Shown one piece after another: positions 8,603 to 17,297 of a stretch of DNA of 40,955 bases. The first letter of the stretch is position 1. Every line of letters starts with the position of its first letter. Origin of the DNA: Acidobacteriota bacterium (GTDB taxonomy: Bacteria > Acidobacteriota > Blastocatellia > HR10); the NCBI GenBank assembly GCA_030550025.1, contig JAUQQC010000018.1:1-40955 (forward strand). Reading direction: 5' to 3'. The position numbers and the translations under genes were made by a program. The notes beneath the pieces are model-generated. The model saw nothing but the letters and a program-made list of their open reading frames with translations. It did not search any database and was not told the origin of the DNA.

Positions 8603-10159
8603 ATGATCGTGCGGGGTCCATATCCGGAGATCGCGATTCCCGAAGTGCCGCTCACGCCGTTTGTGCTTGAGCAGGCGGAGCGGCGAGGGGAGAAAGCGGC
8701 GCTCATTGATGGGCCGACGGGACGCGCGGTGAGCTATCGCGAACTGGCGGAATCGGTGCGGCGCGTGGCCGCTGGCCTGTGGGCGCGCGGATTTCGAAAA
8801 GGCGACGTCTTGGCCATCTACAGTCCGAATCTCCCGGAATATGCCATTGCGTTTCACGCTGTCTCCTTGATTGGAGGGATCAGCACGACGGTGAATCCGC
8901 TGTACACGGTTGAGGAGCTTGTGACGCAGCTTCGGGATGCCGAAGCGAAGTATTTGCTCACTGTCCCTGCGCTTGCGGAGAAGGCGCGCGTTGCCGCTCA
9001 TCAAGTGGGCGTTCGAGACGTCTTCGTCATCGGCGAAGCTTCGTGGACCGATCTCTTCGGCGATGCCGATCGCGTGCCGGACGTCCCGATCTCTCCGCGC
9101 GAGGACGTCGTGGCCTTGCCCTATTCGAGCGGGACAACGGGCTTGCCCAAGGGCGTCATGCTCACGCACTACAATCTGGTCGCCAATATCTGCCAAGTGG
9201 ACGCCGCCTTTCGCGAAGTGCGGGAGGAGGACGTCGTCATCGGCGTTCTCCCCTTCTTCCACAGCTATGGTCTGCTGGTCGTCATGAACGTCATGCTTTA
9301 CAAGGGGACAACCGTCGTGACGATGCCGCGCTTTGAGCTGGAACCGTTTCTGCGGCTCTTGCAAGACCATGGGGTGACGCGCGCCTACCTGGTGCCGCCG
9401 ATCATTCTGGCGCTGGCCAAGCATCCGCTTGTGGAGCGGTATGATCTCTCCAAGCTCCGGGTCATTATGTCGGGGGCAGCTCCCTTAAGTGAATCCATCG
9501 CGCGAGCGTGTGCGGAGCGCTTGGGCTGCCTCGTGCTGCAGGGTTATGGATTGACGGAGACGAGTCCGGTGACGCATGCCAATCCCGAAGATCCGGCGCG
9601 GATCAAGTTGGCTTCGATCGGTCCGCCGCTCCCCAACACGGAATGTCAGATCGTAGATCCGGAGACGGGCGCGCCGCTGGGCGTTGGCCAGCTTGGCGAG
9701 GTGTGGATTCGCGGTCCGCAAGTGATGAAGGGGTACTGGAAGCGGCCCGAAGAGACGGCGCGCACGATCACTTCGGACGGATGGTTGCGCACGGGGGACA
9801 TCGGCCGCGTGGATGCGGACGGCTATTTCTACATCGTGGATCGGATCAAGGAGCTGATCAAATACAAAGGGTTGCAGATCGCGCCGGCCGAATTGGAAGC
9901 CGTTTTGCTCTCACATCCGGCGGTCGCCGATACAGCCGTCATTCCTAGTCCCGATGAGGAAGCTGGGGAAGTTCCGAAGGCCTTTGTCGTGTTGAAGGCT
10001 GAGGCTTCGGCGGAAGAGCTGATGGCCTATGTGGCCGAGCGCGTCGCCCCGTACAAGAAGATTCGCCGCCTGGAATTCGTGGAGCAGATCCCGCGTTCGG
10101 CTTCGGGGAAGATCTTGCGCCGTGTGCTCATCGAGCGAGAGCGGGGAGGGTCGGCATGA
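8603..10159 (+). CDS. Acyl-CoA synthetase / 4-coumarate-CoA ligase-like enzyme
   Basis: This 518-residue, full-length ANL-superfamily adenylate-forming enzyme activates a carboxylic acid to its acyl-AMP and then the CoA thioester. The P-loop-like motif YSSGTTGLPKGVMLTH is at about residues 174-189. The A5 motif GYGLTETSPV is near 314. The hinge region TGDIGRVDADGYFYIVDR is followed by KYKGLQIAPAELE, and the catalytic lysine lies in RSASGKILRR near the C-terminus. The substrate cannot be read from the sequence. The arrangement resembles 4-coumarate/medium- or long-chain fatty acid ligases. AAAGGAGTGG lies upstream of the ATG. Its TGA overlaps the polX start codon (ATGA, 10156-10159), an unusual pairing of lipid and DNA metabolism. 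Confidence 0.9.
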   Translation: MIVRGPYPEIAIPEVPLTPFVLEQAERRGEKAALIDGPTGRAVSYRELAESVRRVAAGLWARGFRKGDVLAIYSPNLPEYAIAFHAVSLIGGISTTVNPLYTVEELVTQLRDAEAKYLLTVPALAEKARVAAHQVGVRDVFVIGEASWTDLFGDADRVPDVPISPREDVVALPYSSGTTGLPKGVMLTHYNLVANICQVDAAFREVREEDVVIGVLPFFHSYGLLVVMNVMLYKGTTVVTMPRFELEPFLRLLQDHGVTRAYLVPPIILALAKHPLVERYDLSKLRVIMSGAAPLSESIARACAERLGCLVLQGYGLTETSPVTHANPEDPARIKLASIGPPLPNTECQIVDPETGAPLGVGQLGEVWIRGPQVMKGYWKRPEETARTITSDGWLRTGDIGRVDADGYFYIVDRIKELIKYKGLQIAPAELEAVLLSHPAVADTAVIPSPDEEAGEVPKAFVVLKAEASAEELMAYVAERVAPYKKIRRLEFVEQIPRSASGKILRRVLIERERGGSA

Positions 10160-11895
10160 CCAATCGCGACGTCGCGGAGATCCTGCGGCAGATCGCTTTC
10201 CTCCTCGATATGGAGGGGGTGGAGTTCAAGCCGCGCGCTTACGAGAAGGCGGCCTACGCCGTGGAGGCGCTGGAGGAACCGATCGCGGAGGTGTATGCGC
10301 GCGGGGGGGTGAAAGCTCTGGAGGCGATTCCCGGTGTTGGCAAAAGCATTGCGCAGAAGATCGAAGAGCTGCTCCTGACGGGACGGATGGCCTATTACGA
10401 GGAGCTGCGGCGGAAGTACCCGATTGACCTCGCTTCGCTCATGGGGATCGAAGGCGTGGGGCCGAAGACGATCCGCGCCCTCTACGAAGCCTTGGGGATC
10501 ACCACGCTCGATGAGTTGGAGCAAGCGGCGCGACAGGGGCGCATCCGGCAGCTCCCGCGCTTTGGGGAGAAGACGGAGGCGGCCATCTTGCGCGGCATCG
10601 AATTCTTGCGCCGGCATGGGGGACGATTCCTCCTCGGCGAGGTCTTGCCGCTTATGGAGGACGTCCGCGCGCGGCTGGCCGCACTGCCTGAGGTCGAGCG
10701 CGTGGAGATCGCGGGCTCCTTGCGGCGTCGCAAAGAGACTGTCGGCGATGCCGATCTGCTCGTCATCTCGCGGCGGCCCGAACGGGTGATGGAAGTCTTC
10801 GTCTCCTTGCCCGAGGTGGAGCATGTCTACGAGAGGGGGGAGACGCGCAGCCGGGTGAAGTTCCGAAATGGCCTGGATGTGGACCTGCGTGTCGTTCCCC
10901 GGGAGAGTTTCGGCGCGGCGCTTCAATACTTCACCGGGAGCAAGGAGCACAACATCGCGCTGCGGCGGATCGCCGAGCGGATGGGGTTGAAGCTGAACGA
11001 ATACGGGCTGTTTCGCGGGGAGCGACGCATCGCCGGACGGACGGAGGAGGAGATTTACGAGGCGCTGGGCCTCAGTTACATTCCGCCGGAGTTGCGCGAA
11101 GATCGAGGGGAGATCGAAGCGGCGCGTCAGGGGCGACTGCCGCGCTTGATCGAATACGGGGACCTGCGCGGCGATCTGCAGGTGCAAACGAACTGGACCG
11201 ATGGCGCGAACTCGATCGAGGAGATGGCGCTCGAAGCCCGACGGCTCGGCCTGCAGTACATCGCCATCACCGATCACACGCGCAGCCTGGCCATGACGCG
11301 AGGCTCGGACGAAGCCAAGCTCCTTGAGCAGGTCGCGGAGATTCGCCGCCTGAATCGCCGGCTCACGGGGATCCGGCTCCTCACCGGCGCCGAGGTCAAC
11401 ATTCGCAAGGATGGGACGCTTGACATCCGCGACGATGTGCTCGCGCAATTGGACGTCGTCGGCATCGCCGTGCACTCGCACTTCAACCTGTCGCGCCGGG
11501 AGATGACCGAACGCATCGTGCGCGCCATGCGAAATCCCCATGCCGATATCCTCTTCCATCCGACCGGGCGCGTCCTGCTCAAGCGCGAACCCTATGAGGT
11601 GGACATAGACGAGATCATCCGCGTGGCCCGGGAGACGGGGACGATTCTGGAGATCGATGCCTATCCCGAACGCCTCGATTTGAAAGACGAACACATTCGT
11701 AAGGCCGTCGAGGCTGGAGTGAAGCTCGTCATTGATTCCGATGCGCACCATGTCGGCCATTTTCGAGTCTTGTCTTATGGCATCGCGCAAGCGCGGCGTG
11801 GCTGGGCGCGACGCGAGGACATTTTGAACACGCTCTCGTGCGAGGAGTTTCTCGCGCATCTGAAAGACGGACGGAAACGACGATGTCGGGCCTGA
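10156..11895 (+). CDS. polX: Family X DNA polymerase with PHP domain
   Basis: This 579-residue protein is a normal-length bacterial/archaeal PolX. The N-terminal lyase-like domain carries the helix-hairpin-helix IPGVGKSIAQKIEE, and a second HhH is IEGVGPKTIRALYE. The polymerase palm has AGSLRRRKETVGDADLLV (metal Asp D198 and D200) and LDVDLRV (D243), plus FTGSKEHN. The PHP domain (about 336-570) has ITDHT (D373, H374), GAEVNI, AVHSHFNL, LFHPTGR and IDSDAHHVGH, normally responsible for Mn-dependent 3'-5' exonuclease or phosphoesterase activity. The first PHP motif reads GDLQVQTNWTDG, with Q342 and Q344 where related enzymes usually have at least the second His. The role is gap-filling in base excision repair. 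Translation is coupled to the CoA ligase gene. Confidence 0.95.
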   Translation: MTNRDVAEILRQIAFLLDMEGVEFKPRAYEKAAYAVEALEEPIAEVYARGGVKALEAIPGVGKSIAQKIEELLLTGRMAYYEELRRKYPIDLASLMGIEGVGPKTIRALYEALGITTLDELEQAARQGRIRQLPRFGEKTEAAILRGIEFLRRHGGRFLLGEVLPLMEDVRARLAALPEVERVEIAGSLRRRKETVGDADLLVISRRPERVMEVFVSLPEVEHVYERGETRSRVKFRNGLDVDLRVVPRESFGAALQYFTGSKEHNIALRRIAERMGLKLNEYGLFRGERRIAGRTEEEIYEALGLSYIPPELREDRGEIEAARQGRLPRLIEYGDLRGDLQVQTNWTDGANSIEEMALEARRLGLQYIAITDHTRSLAMTRGSDEAKLLEQVAEIRRLNRRLTGIRLLTGAEVNIRKDGTLDIRDDVLAQLDVVGIAVHSHFNLSRREMTERIVRAMRNPHADILFHPTGRVLLKREPYEVDIDEIIRVARETGTILEIDAYPERLDLKDEHIRKAVEAGVKLVIDSDAHHVGHFRVLSYGIAQARRGWARREDILNTLSCEEFLAHLKDGRKRRCRA

Positions 11896-12096
11896 GCATC
11901 CCCGACAAGTGGATCTCCATCGCTCCCGGAGCTTGTCCGGCGGCTCACCCCAGGCGACGTTCAGATCGCTTGCGGCGGCGTGCGTGAGGGAGGGGGCGAC
12001 CGCTCCAGGCGCTCTTGTCCTCAGAGGAGCTGGGTCACTCGCGTTCCCACGCGTCACTAGCTTCGGATCGGAGCCTTTCGCGGCGCACGAGAAGAG

Positions 12097-13062
12097 ATGG
12101 CTCAAAGAGCGAATCGGATTCGAGCGAAGATGGTGCTGCTGCTCCTTCTTTGGGGAGGGGCGACGATCCCTTTGTCTCCCTCACGGATCTGGCCGAGCGC
12201 AGAGATCGCTCCGAGAGGGAGACAAGAGCTGGCCTCGCCTTCCTTCGCGCTCGAGGAGCATGGGCAGTTCAGTCGCTGGTCGGGCGAAGTGCCCGCGGCG
12301 ATTCGGATCGTGAGCTACAACGTCCAGCTGGGTCGGAAGCTGGAGCAGATTCTGGCGCTCTTTCGCACGCATCCGGAGCTTTCGCGCGCCGATGTGCTCG
12401 CGCTTCAGGAAGTCGTGCGCGATCCGCGCGCGAGTGGCGCGCGCATTCTCGCCGAGCGCCTCGGATTCGACTACGTCTATCTCCCCGGCAAGAGGAAGGG
12501 GGATCGGGAGATCGGGCTCGCGCTCCTCAGCCGGTATCCCCTCCGGGACATCGAACGCATCGTCCTTCCGCAAGAGCGACGACGCAATGACCTGCCGCGC
12601 GTGGCGTTGGGGGCGACGCTCGCCATCGGCGCGACGCAGATTCGCATCTACACCGTGCATGTTCAAGCCCTCGTGTCCCGGGACATGAAGGTTCGACAGA
12701 TCGGAGCCGTCCTTCAAAGCGCGCTGCGACAAGCGACGCCTTATCGGCTCATCGTCGGCGACTTCAACACGCTCACGCGCGGGGATTGGCGCGCGGTGGA
12801 TCGCCTGTTGCGAGAAGCCGGATTCTTCTCGGCATTGCCCGGGTCCACGTGGACGTATCGGCGACTGCTGATCCGCATGACGCTCGATTGGATCTACGTG
12901 CAAAATATGCGCGTGCTTGGATACGGCGTCGCTCAAGAAGTCACAGCCTCCGATCACCGACCGATTTGGGCGGAGGTGGCGCTTTCCTCTCCCGATGAGC
13001 GGGGAGCACCGAACGGATGCGCCCTCGCGCTTGCTTCCCCCGCTTCTTTTGCGGTGAAATAG
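12097..13062 (+). CDS. Endonuclease/exonuclease/phosphatase-family protein, probably exported
   Basis: The protein has 321 residues. After a basic N-terminus and a hydrophobic segment (MVLLLLLWGGATIPL), an EEP-fold domain follows from about residue 68. The motif set is complete: IVSYNVQLG (Asn), LALQEVV (Glu metal ligand), VGDFNTLT (Asp/Asn), LDWIYV and the catalytic SDHRPI. Such proteins hydrolyse phosphodiesters (nucleic acids, phospholipids or inositol phosphates). The exported form here, next to envelope genes, favours a lipid or extracellular substrate, but this is inference. An in-frame ATG at 12130 is an alternative start. It opens a five-gene operon and precedes the ENPP-like gene by 24 bp. 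Confidence 0.88.
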   Translation: MAQRANRIRAKMVLLLLLWGGATIPLSPSRIWPSAEIAPRGRQELASPSFALEEHGQFSRWSGEVPAAIRIVSYNVQLGRKLEQILALFRTHPELSRADVLALQEVVRDPRASGARILAERLGFDYVYLPGKRKGDREIGLALLSRYPLRDIERIVLPQERRRNDLPRVALGATLAIGATQIRIYTVHVQALVSRDMKVRQIGAVLQSALRQATPYRLIVGDFNTLTRGDWRAVDRLLREAGFFSALPGSTWTYRRLLIRMTLDWIYVQNMRVLGYGVAQEVTASDHRPIWAEVALSSPDERGAPNGCALALASPASFAVK

Positions 13063-13086
13063 GACCGGGCAGAAAGAGGAGGGCAA

Positions 13087-14691
13087 ATGCTCAGCAAGGA
13101 GAAAGGTGCGATGAGGCGACACGACCAACACATAGGCCGTTGGGCGCACGCCGCGATTGAGAAGTGGGTGCTGTGGCTTTTCATTCGAGCTTGGAGAAGG
13201 CGCGAGTTCAGACGACGACTTCTGGTCGGGTTCGCACTTCTCCTGGTTTCTGGATTCCCTCTTCATACGCCGCGACTCGCCGCTTCTGGGCAAGAGGAGA
13301 CCCATGTCGTCGTGATCTCCATTGATGGCCTCGTGCCCGATTACTATCGGAATCCGGATCGCTACGGGTTGAAGATTCCCACGTTGCGTCGGCTGCGCAA
13401 CGAAGGGGCGTTCGCCGATGCCGTGATTGGCGTGTATCCGTCGGTGACGTATCCGTCGCACACGGCGATTGTCACGGGTGCGCGCCCGCGCGATCACGGC
13501 ATCTACTTCAATCGCATCTTCGAGGAGCCGACGGCGCCGCAGACGGGGCGTTGGTACTGGTGGGCTTCGGCCATTCGGAGCGACACACTCTGGGCGGCGG
13601 CGCGTCGCGCTGGGCGTCGCACGGCGGCCATCAGTTGGCCCGTCACCGTGGAGGCCGAGATCGAGCACAACATTCCGGAGATCTTCGATCCCAGGGCAGC
13701 TCAAGGTGGGCCGCCCGTTTGGGCGCTCGTCGCACAGCATGCGCGACCGGCGGGCCTTGTGGAAGAAATCTTGCAGGCGGTGGGAAAGCCTGAGGCTTTG
13801 GAAGATGATGATCTGCGTGTGGAAGCCGCCGTGTATTTGCTCACGCGCTTCCGGCCGCATTTGTTGCTCCTGCATCTCATTCAACTGGACGGCGTGCAAC
13901 ATCGCACGGGTCCGCACTCGAAGGAAGCGTATGCCGAGCTGGAGAAGCAGGATGCGCGCATCGGGCGTGTTCTGGAGGCGATTCGGCGCGCCGGACTTGA
14001 AGCGCGCACGACCGTGGCGATCGTCTCCGATCACGGCTTTATGCCTGTGGAGCGAGAGTTTCATCCGGGCGTGGTGCTCGCGCAGGCGGGCTTGGTGAAA
14101 TTCGATTCGAGCGGGCGCATCGTCGAGTGGCACGCCGCGGTGTGGTCCAATGGGGGGTCGGCGGCCATCTTTCTGCGCGATCCTTCGGATACGGCTGCAC
14201 GCGAAACCGTGCGGCGGCTCTTTGAGGAATGGGCGCGAAGGCCGGGCTCGCCGCTATTGCGCGTGATCGAGGCTTCGGAGCTGGAGCAGCTGGGCGCGGC
14301 GCCGACGGCCGCGTTCTTTCTGGAAGCCGCAGATTTCTGCGCCTTCGGGGGAGACTATCGCGGCGAAGCACTTCGTCCCGCCCGTCCGAATTATCGCGGC
14401 TCGCACGGCTATTTGCCCGATCGCCCGCAGATGTTCGCTTCGCTCATCCTCTGGGGACGCGGCGTGCGCCGCGGCGCTCGCGCTCCGGTGGTCAACATGA
14501 CGGACATTGCACCGACGCTCGCCGCGCTTCTGGGCGTAGACCTGAAGGCGCCGGCCTACAGTCGCCCGATCGCGCTGTTCCTGGACCTGCCCTCTCGCGG
14601 GCCGAGTGATCGCCGCAGCCTGTCGCGCGCCGATCATGGGGTCGCCCCGCTGTTGAATATGGGCCGCAGAAGGATGCACCGTTCGACATGA
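13087..14691 (+). CDS. ENPP-like alkaline-phosphatase-superfamily phosphodiesterase
   Basis: The protein has 534 residues with an N-terminal membrane or signal segment at about residues 40-62. The type I phosphodiesterase/nucleotide pyrophosphatase motif set is recognisable. D80 lies in VVVISIDGL, and the nucleophile threonine T121 in SVTYPSHTAIVTGARP is followed by DHGIYFN. LDGVQHRTGP gives Asp and His, IVSDHGFMP gives Asp-His, and RGSHGYLPD supplies the last His. All metal and nucleophile positions therefore look intact. The enzyme should act outside the cytoplasm on phosphodiester or pyrophosphate bonds, perhaps nucleotides or polyprenyl-linked sugars. AGGAGGGCAA precedes the ATG. Its stop overlaps the glycosyltransferase start (ATGA, 14688-14691), so the two are translationally coupled. 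Confidence 0.9.
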   Translation: MLSKEKGAMRRHDQHIGRWAHAAIEKWVLWLFIRAWRRREFRRRLLVGFALLLVSGFPLHTPRLAASGQEETHVVVISIDGLVPDYYRNPDRYGLKIPTLRRLRNEGAFADAVIGVYPSVTYPSHTAIVTGARPRDHGIYFNRIFEEPTAPQTGRWYWWASAIRSDTLWAAARRAGRRTAAISWPVTVEAEIEHNIPEIFDPRAAQGGPPVWALVAQHARPAGLVEEILQAVGKPEALEDDDLRVEAAVYLLTRFRPHLLLLHLIQLDGVQHRTGPHSKEAYAELEKQDARIGRVLEAIRRAGLEARTTVAIVSDHGFMPVEREFHPGVVLAQAGLVKFDSSGRIVEWHAAVWSNGGSAAIFLRDPSDTAARETVRRLFEEWARRPGSPLLRVIEASELEQLGAAPTAAFFLEAADFCAFGGDYRGEALRPARPNYRGSHGYLPDRPQMFASLILWGRGVRRGARAPVVNMTDIAPTLAALLGVDLKAPAYSRPIALFLDLPSRGPSDRRSLSRADHGVAPLLNMGRRRMHRST

Positions 14692-15887
14692 GCCGGGAGC
14701 AACTTCTGGCTTACGGATATATTGTGGGAGCGAGCTTCGTCCTCTCGAACGGATTGGTCTTGGCGGCGCGCCAGGTGGCGCTCGCCTTTGGCGTTTTGGA
14801 CTACCCGGGCGAGCACAAGCGGCATCGGGAACCGAAGCCCCTTTTGGGCGGCGTAGCCATATTCCTTGCGCTCCTTTTGGTCATCGGGGGGCATTTGGCG
14901 GCCTTACCCCTCTTGCGCCAACAGGAGCCGGTGCGGCAGCTCTTCCCCGCCGTGCTCGCCAAGTTCGAGACGGTCGGGCTCATACTGCCCACGCTCGGGG
15001 CGATCTTGGCCGGTTCGGTCATCGTCCTTCTCACGGGATTGGCCGATGATCTCTCCGGCCCACACTTTCCCGCGTGGGCGAAGCTGCTGGGACAAACGGT
15101 AGCGGCGACGCTGGTCATCGCAGCCGGCGTGCGCATCTCGCTCTTTGAAGTGCATCCATGGTTGGCGGCGCTGGTGACGCTCGTCTGGATCGTTGGCATC
15201 AGTAACGCGTTCAATCTGCTCGATAACATGGATGGGTTGGCGACGGGCGTCGCCATCATCTGCAGTCTCTTGCTTTGGTTCATCACAACTGCGCTCGGAG
15301 AGTTTTACATCGGACTGTTCCTTTCGGCGCTCATCGGGACGCTGGCCGGCTTCCTCGTGCATAATTTCCCTCCCGCACGCCTCTTCCTCGGCGATGCTGG
15401 GAGCTTGTTGATCGGCTATCTCCTCGGCGTCCTCACGGTCTTGGCGTCCTACGTCGCCCCTGAGGAGAAGATTCGCAACGAATGGTTCGCTCCCTTCATG
15501 CCCGTGATCGTGCTCGGACTCCCCCTTTACGATATGGCCTCGGTGATCTGGATTCGATGGCGAGAAGGACGGCCAATCCATCGGGGCGATCGTTCGCATC
15601 TATCGCATCGGCTTGTGGAGCTGGGGATGAGCGAGCGCGAGGCCGTAGGAACGATCTATCTCCTGACGTTCTGTTTGGGGGCGAGTGCGCTCTTGCTCCG
15701 AGATGCGACGCCGATGTTGACGCTTCTGGCGCTTGGGCAAGTCGGGGCGACCATCGCCCTGACGACGATCCTCATGATCGTGCCCCGACGCACGAGCTTC
15801 GTCGAACTTCGCCTCTTCTCAGATCCGGATGACCGAGCGTCGCGCTCGAACGCTTCTGAACGGGAACGCAGCCCGCTTTCGGAGTGA
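14688..15887 (+). CDS. Polyprenyl-phosphate sugar-1-phosphate transferase (WecA/MraY family)
   Basis: This 399-residue polytopic membrane protein has about eleven hydrophobic segments. It transfers a sugar-1-phosphate (in WecA/TagO, GlcNAc-1-P) from a UDP-sugar to undecaprenyl phosphate, the first step of an envelope polysaccharide. Family motifs are clear: HKRHREPKPLLGGVAIF, GLADDLSG, NAFNLLDNMDGLATG, ARLFLGDAGSLLIGY and the cytoplasmic RGDRSHLSHRLVELG loop. The lack of MraY-specific motifs and the polysaccharide-export context point to the WecA/TagO branch, not peptidoglycan synthesis. It lies between the ENPP-like gene (4-bp overlap) and the outer-membrane barrel gene (3-bp gap). Confidence 0.92.
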   Translation: MSREQLLAYGYIVGASFVLSNGLVLAARQVALAFGVLDYPGEHKRHREPKPLLGGVAIFLALLLVIGGHLAALPLLRQQEPVRQLFPAVLAKFETVGLILPTLGAILAGSVIVLLTGLADDLSGPHFPAWAKLLGQTVAATLVIAAGVRISLFEVHPWLAALVTLVWIVGISNAFNLLDNMDGLATGVAIICSLLLWFITTALGEFYIGLFLSALIGTLAGFLVHNFPPARLFLGDAGSLLIGYLLGVLTVLASYVAPEEKIRNEWFAPFMPVIVLGLPLYDMASVIWIRWREGRPIHRGDRSHLSHRLVELGMSEREAVGTIYLLTFCLGASALLLRDATPMLTLLALGQVGATIALTTILMIVPRRTSFVELRLFSDPDDRASRSNASERERSPLSE

Positions 15888-15890
15888 TGG

Positions 15891-17297
15891 ATGCGAAGGA
15901 CGGCCCTCGCATGCGCGTTCGTCCTTCTTTGGTGGATGGGCCTTTCGCTGGCTCAAACGTCGCCGCCGACTCCACCGCAACCGGCGGCCCGACCGCCTTC
16001 AGAACCGTCGCCTCTCCCAATCGTGGCGCCGGGGAGCGATGTGACGGTCTTCGCGCCCGGCCGCTCCATTGCGCGCGACTATCTGCGCGGCGGGATCGTG
16101 CTGGGCCGAGCGCTTCTGCGTCCCACGCTGGAACTAGGGCTGGAAGGTGACAGCAATTTCCTCGCGCTGGCAGAGACGCGCGGCGCCCGAAACGGCATCT
16201 TCGCCGTCGCCCCCGGATTGGATCTGGAAGTCCCTGCGCTGCGGAGCGGATTTCGCCTGATGTATTCCCCCCTCATCCGCATGCTCCGTATCGCGGGACT
16301 CCCACCGTCGAATGTAGCGCATCGGCTTGAGTTCGATTTCACGACCCATTTGGGACCGGCGGTGACCCTTGCCGTTCGCGAACACTGGACGAAGGCGACC
16401 TTCGACACGCTCGAGTTCGATCCGGCGCGCGAGCTCTTCTTCAACCCCAAGCCCTTTTGGCGAAACGATCTCGCCTTGCGTGCGGAATACGCGCTGACCG
16501 AGCGCGATCGCGTGAGTGCGTACATTGGCCTCAATCGCGTGGAGCTTTCCGGTCCCCCTCAGCCCGAAGACCTTTTCTTCGACTACACGACGGGAACGCT
16601 CGCTCTCGCCTACGCGCGCCGATGGCGTCCGCGCCATACGATTCAATTCGATCTGGAGATCGGGCGCACCTATTCCCGTCGGGCCGAGAACGCGCGCGAT
16701 CCGCGATTGAATGACGCACGGCTTCTGCAGTTGGGAGCGACGATCCGCAGCCAAGTGATGCCCACGTTGCGCGCCGAAGTACAAGTGGCCGCGCGCCGTC
16801 ATCGCTTTCCGCGTGCGATCCGGAGTTTCTTCGGCCCGTATCTGGCCTTCTCCGTGGAGCGCGAATTCGGCCACCGGCTGACGCTCTCCGTAAGCGGTAT
16901 ACGCACGACCGCGCTCTCGGCCTTCAATCCCGAAGAGGGGAATGCTTTCGCCGTGACCTCCGGTCTCTCGGCCGCCCTCGCACAGCGCATCGGGCCGCGA
17001 CTCACGTGGACGATCGGAGCCGATCTGCAACGCCTGACATTTCCCGTCCCTCTGGGCCTCGATTCGAGCTTTGGTGGAGTACCCCTTTGGGAATTCGCCG
17101 GCGTACAGCGCACGGATCACCTGGTGGGCGCGCGTGCCGAGATCACGTTTCGTTTGCACGAGCTTCTGGCCGCGCAAGTCGGCTATATCTTCCACGAGCG
17201 CGGTTCGACAGTCACGCCCTTCTCCTTCGAGCGGAGTCGGTTTAAAATGGGGCTGGTCCTGGGCCGCTGGATCCCCAGGACGGCGACGAGCCGATGA
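15891..17297 (+). CDS. Outer-membrane beta-barrel protein of the polysaccharide operon
   Basis: The protein has 468 residues. A signal peptide (LACAFVLLWWMGLSLAQ) is followed by a proline-rich linker of about 35 residues (TSPPTPPQPAARPP). From about residue 75 to the end it is built of alternating hydrophobic/polar strands and aromatic girdle residues, as in outer-membrane barrels (LRPTLELGLEGDSNF, HTIQFDLEIGRTY, RFKMGLVLGRW). It resembles barrel proteins found with exopolysaccharide export genes in Gram-negative bacteria, where they may form or assist the outer-membrane exit pore. That role is inference. It starts 3 bp after the transferase gene with GGAG upstream, and it overlaps the export-protein gene by 4 bp. 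Confidence 0.8.
   Translation: MRRTALACAFVLLWWMGLSLAQTSPPTPPQPAARPPSEPSPLPIVAPGSDVTVFAPGRSIARDYLRGGIVLGRALLRPTLELGLEGDSNFLALAETRGARNGIFAVAPGLDLEVPALRSGFRLMYSPLIRMLRIAGLPPSNVAHRLEFDFTTHLGPAVTLAVREHWTKATFDTLEFDPARELFFNPKPFWRNDLALRAEYALTERDRVSAYIGLNRVELSGPPQPEDLFFDYTTGTLALAYARRWRPRHTIQFDLEIGRTYSRRAENARDPRLNDARLLQLGATIRSQVMPTLRAEVQVAARRHRFPRAIRSFFGPYLAFSVEREFGHRLTLSVSGIRTTALSAFNPEEGNAFAVTSGLSAALAQRIGPRLTWTIGADLQRLTFPVPLGLDSSFGGVPLWEFAGVQRTDHLVGARAEITFRLHELLAAQVGYIFHERGSTVTPFSFERSRFKMGLVLGRWIPRTATSR

Noticed and set aside
8492-9424. A 310-codon minus-strand open frame
   Set aside because: It is antisense to the CoA ligase and is rich in His and Arg without domains.
10027-12105. A 692-codon open frame on the minus strand opposite polX
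   Set aside because: It is antisense to an intact PolX with all motifs. It arises from GC-rich codon bias and has low-complexity, Arg- and His-rich sequence.
12181-14133. A 650-codon minus-strand open frame
   Set aside because: It lies opposite the EEP and ENPP-like genes, whose catalytic motifs are intact; no recognisable protein is encoded.
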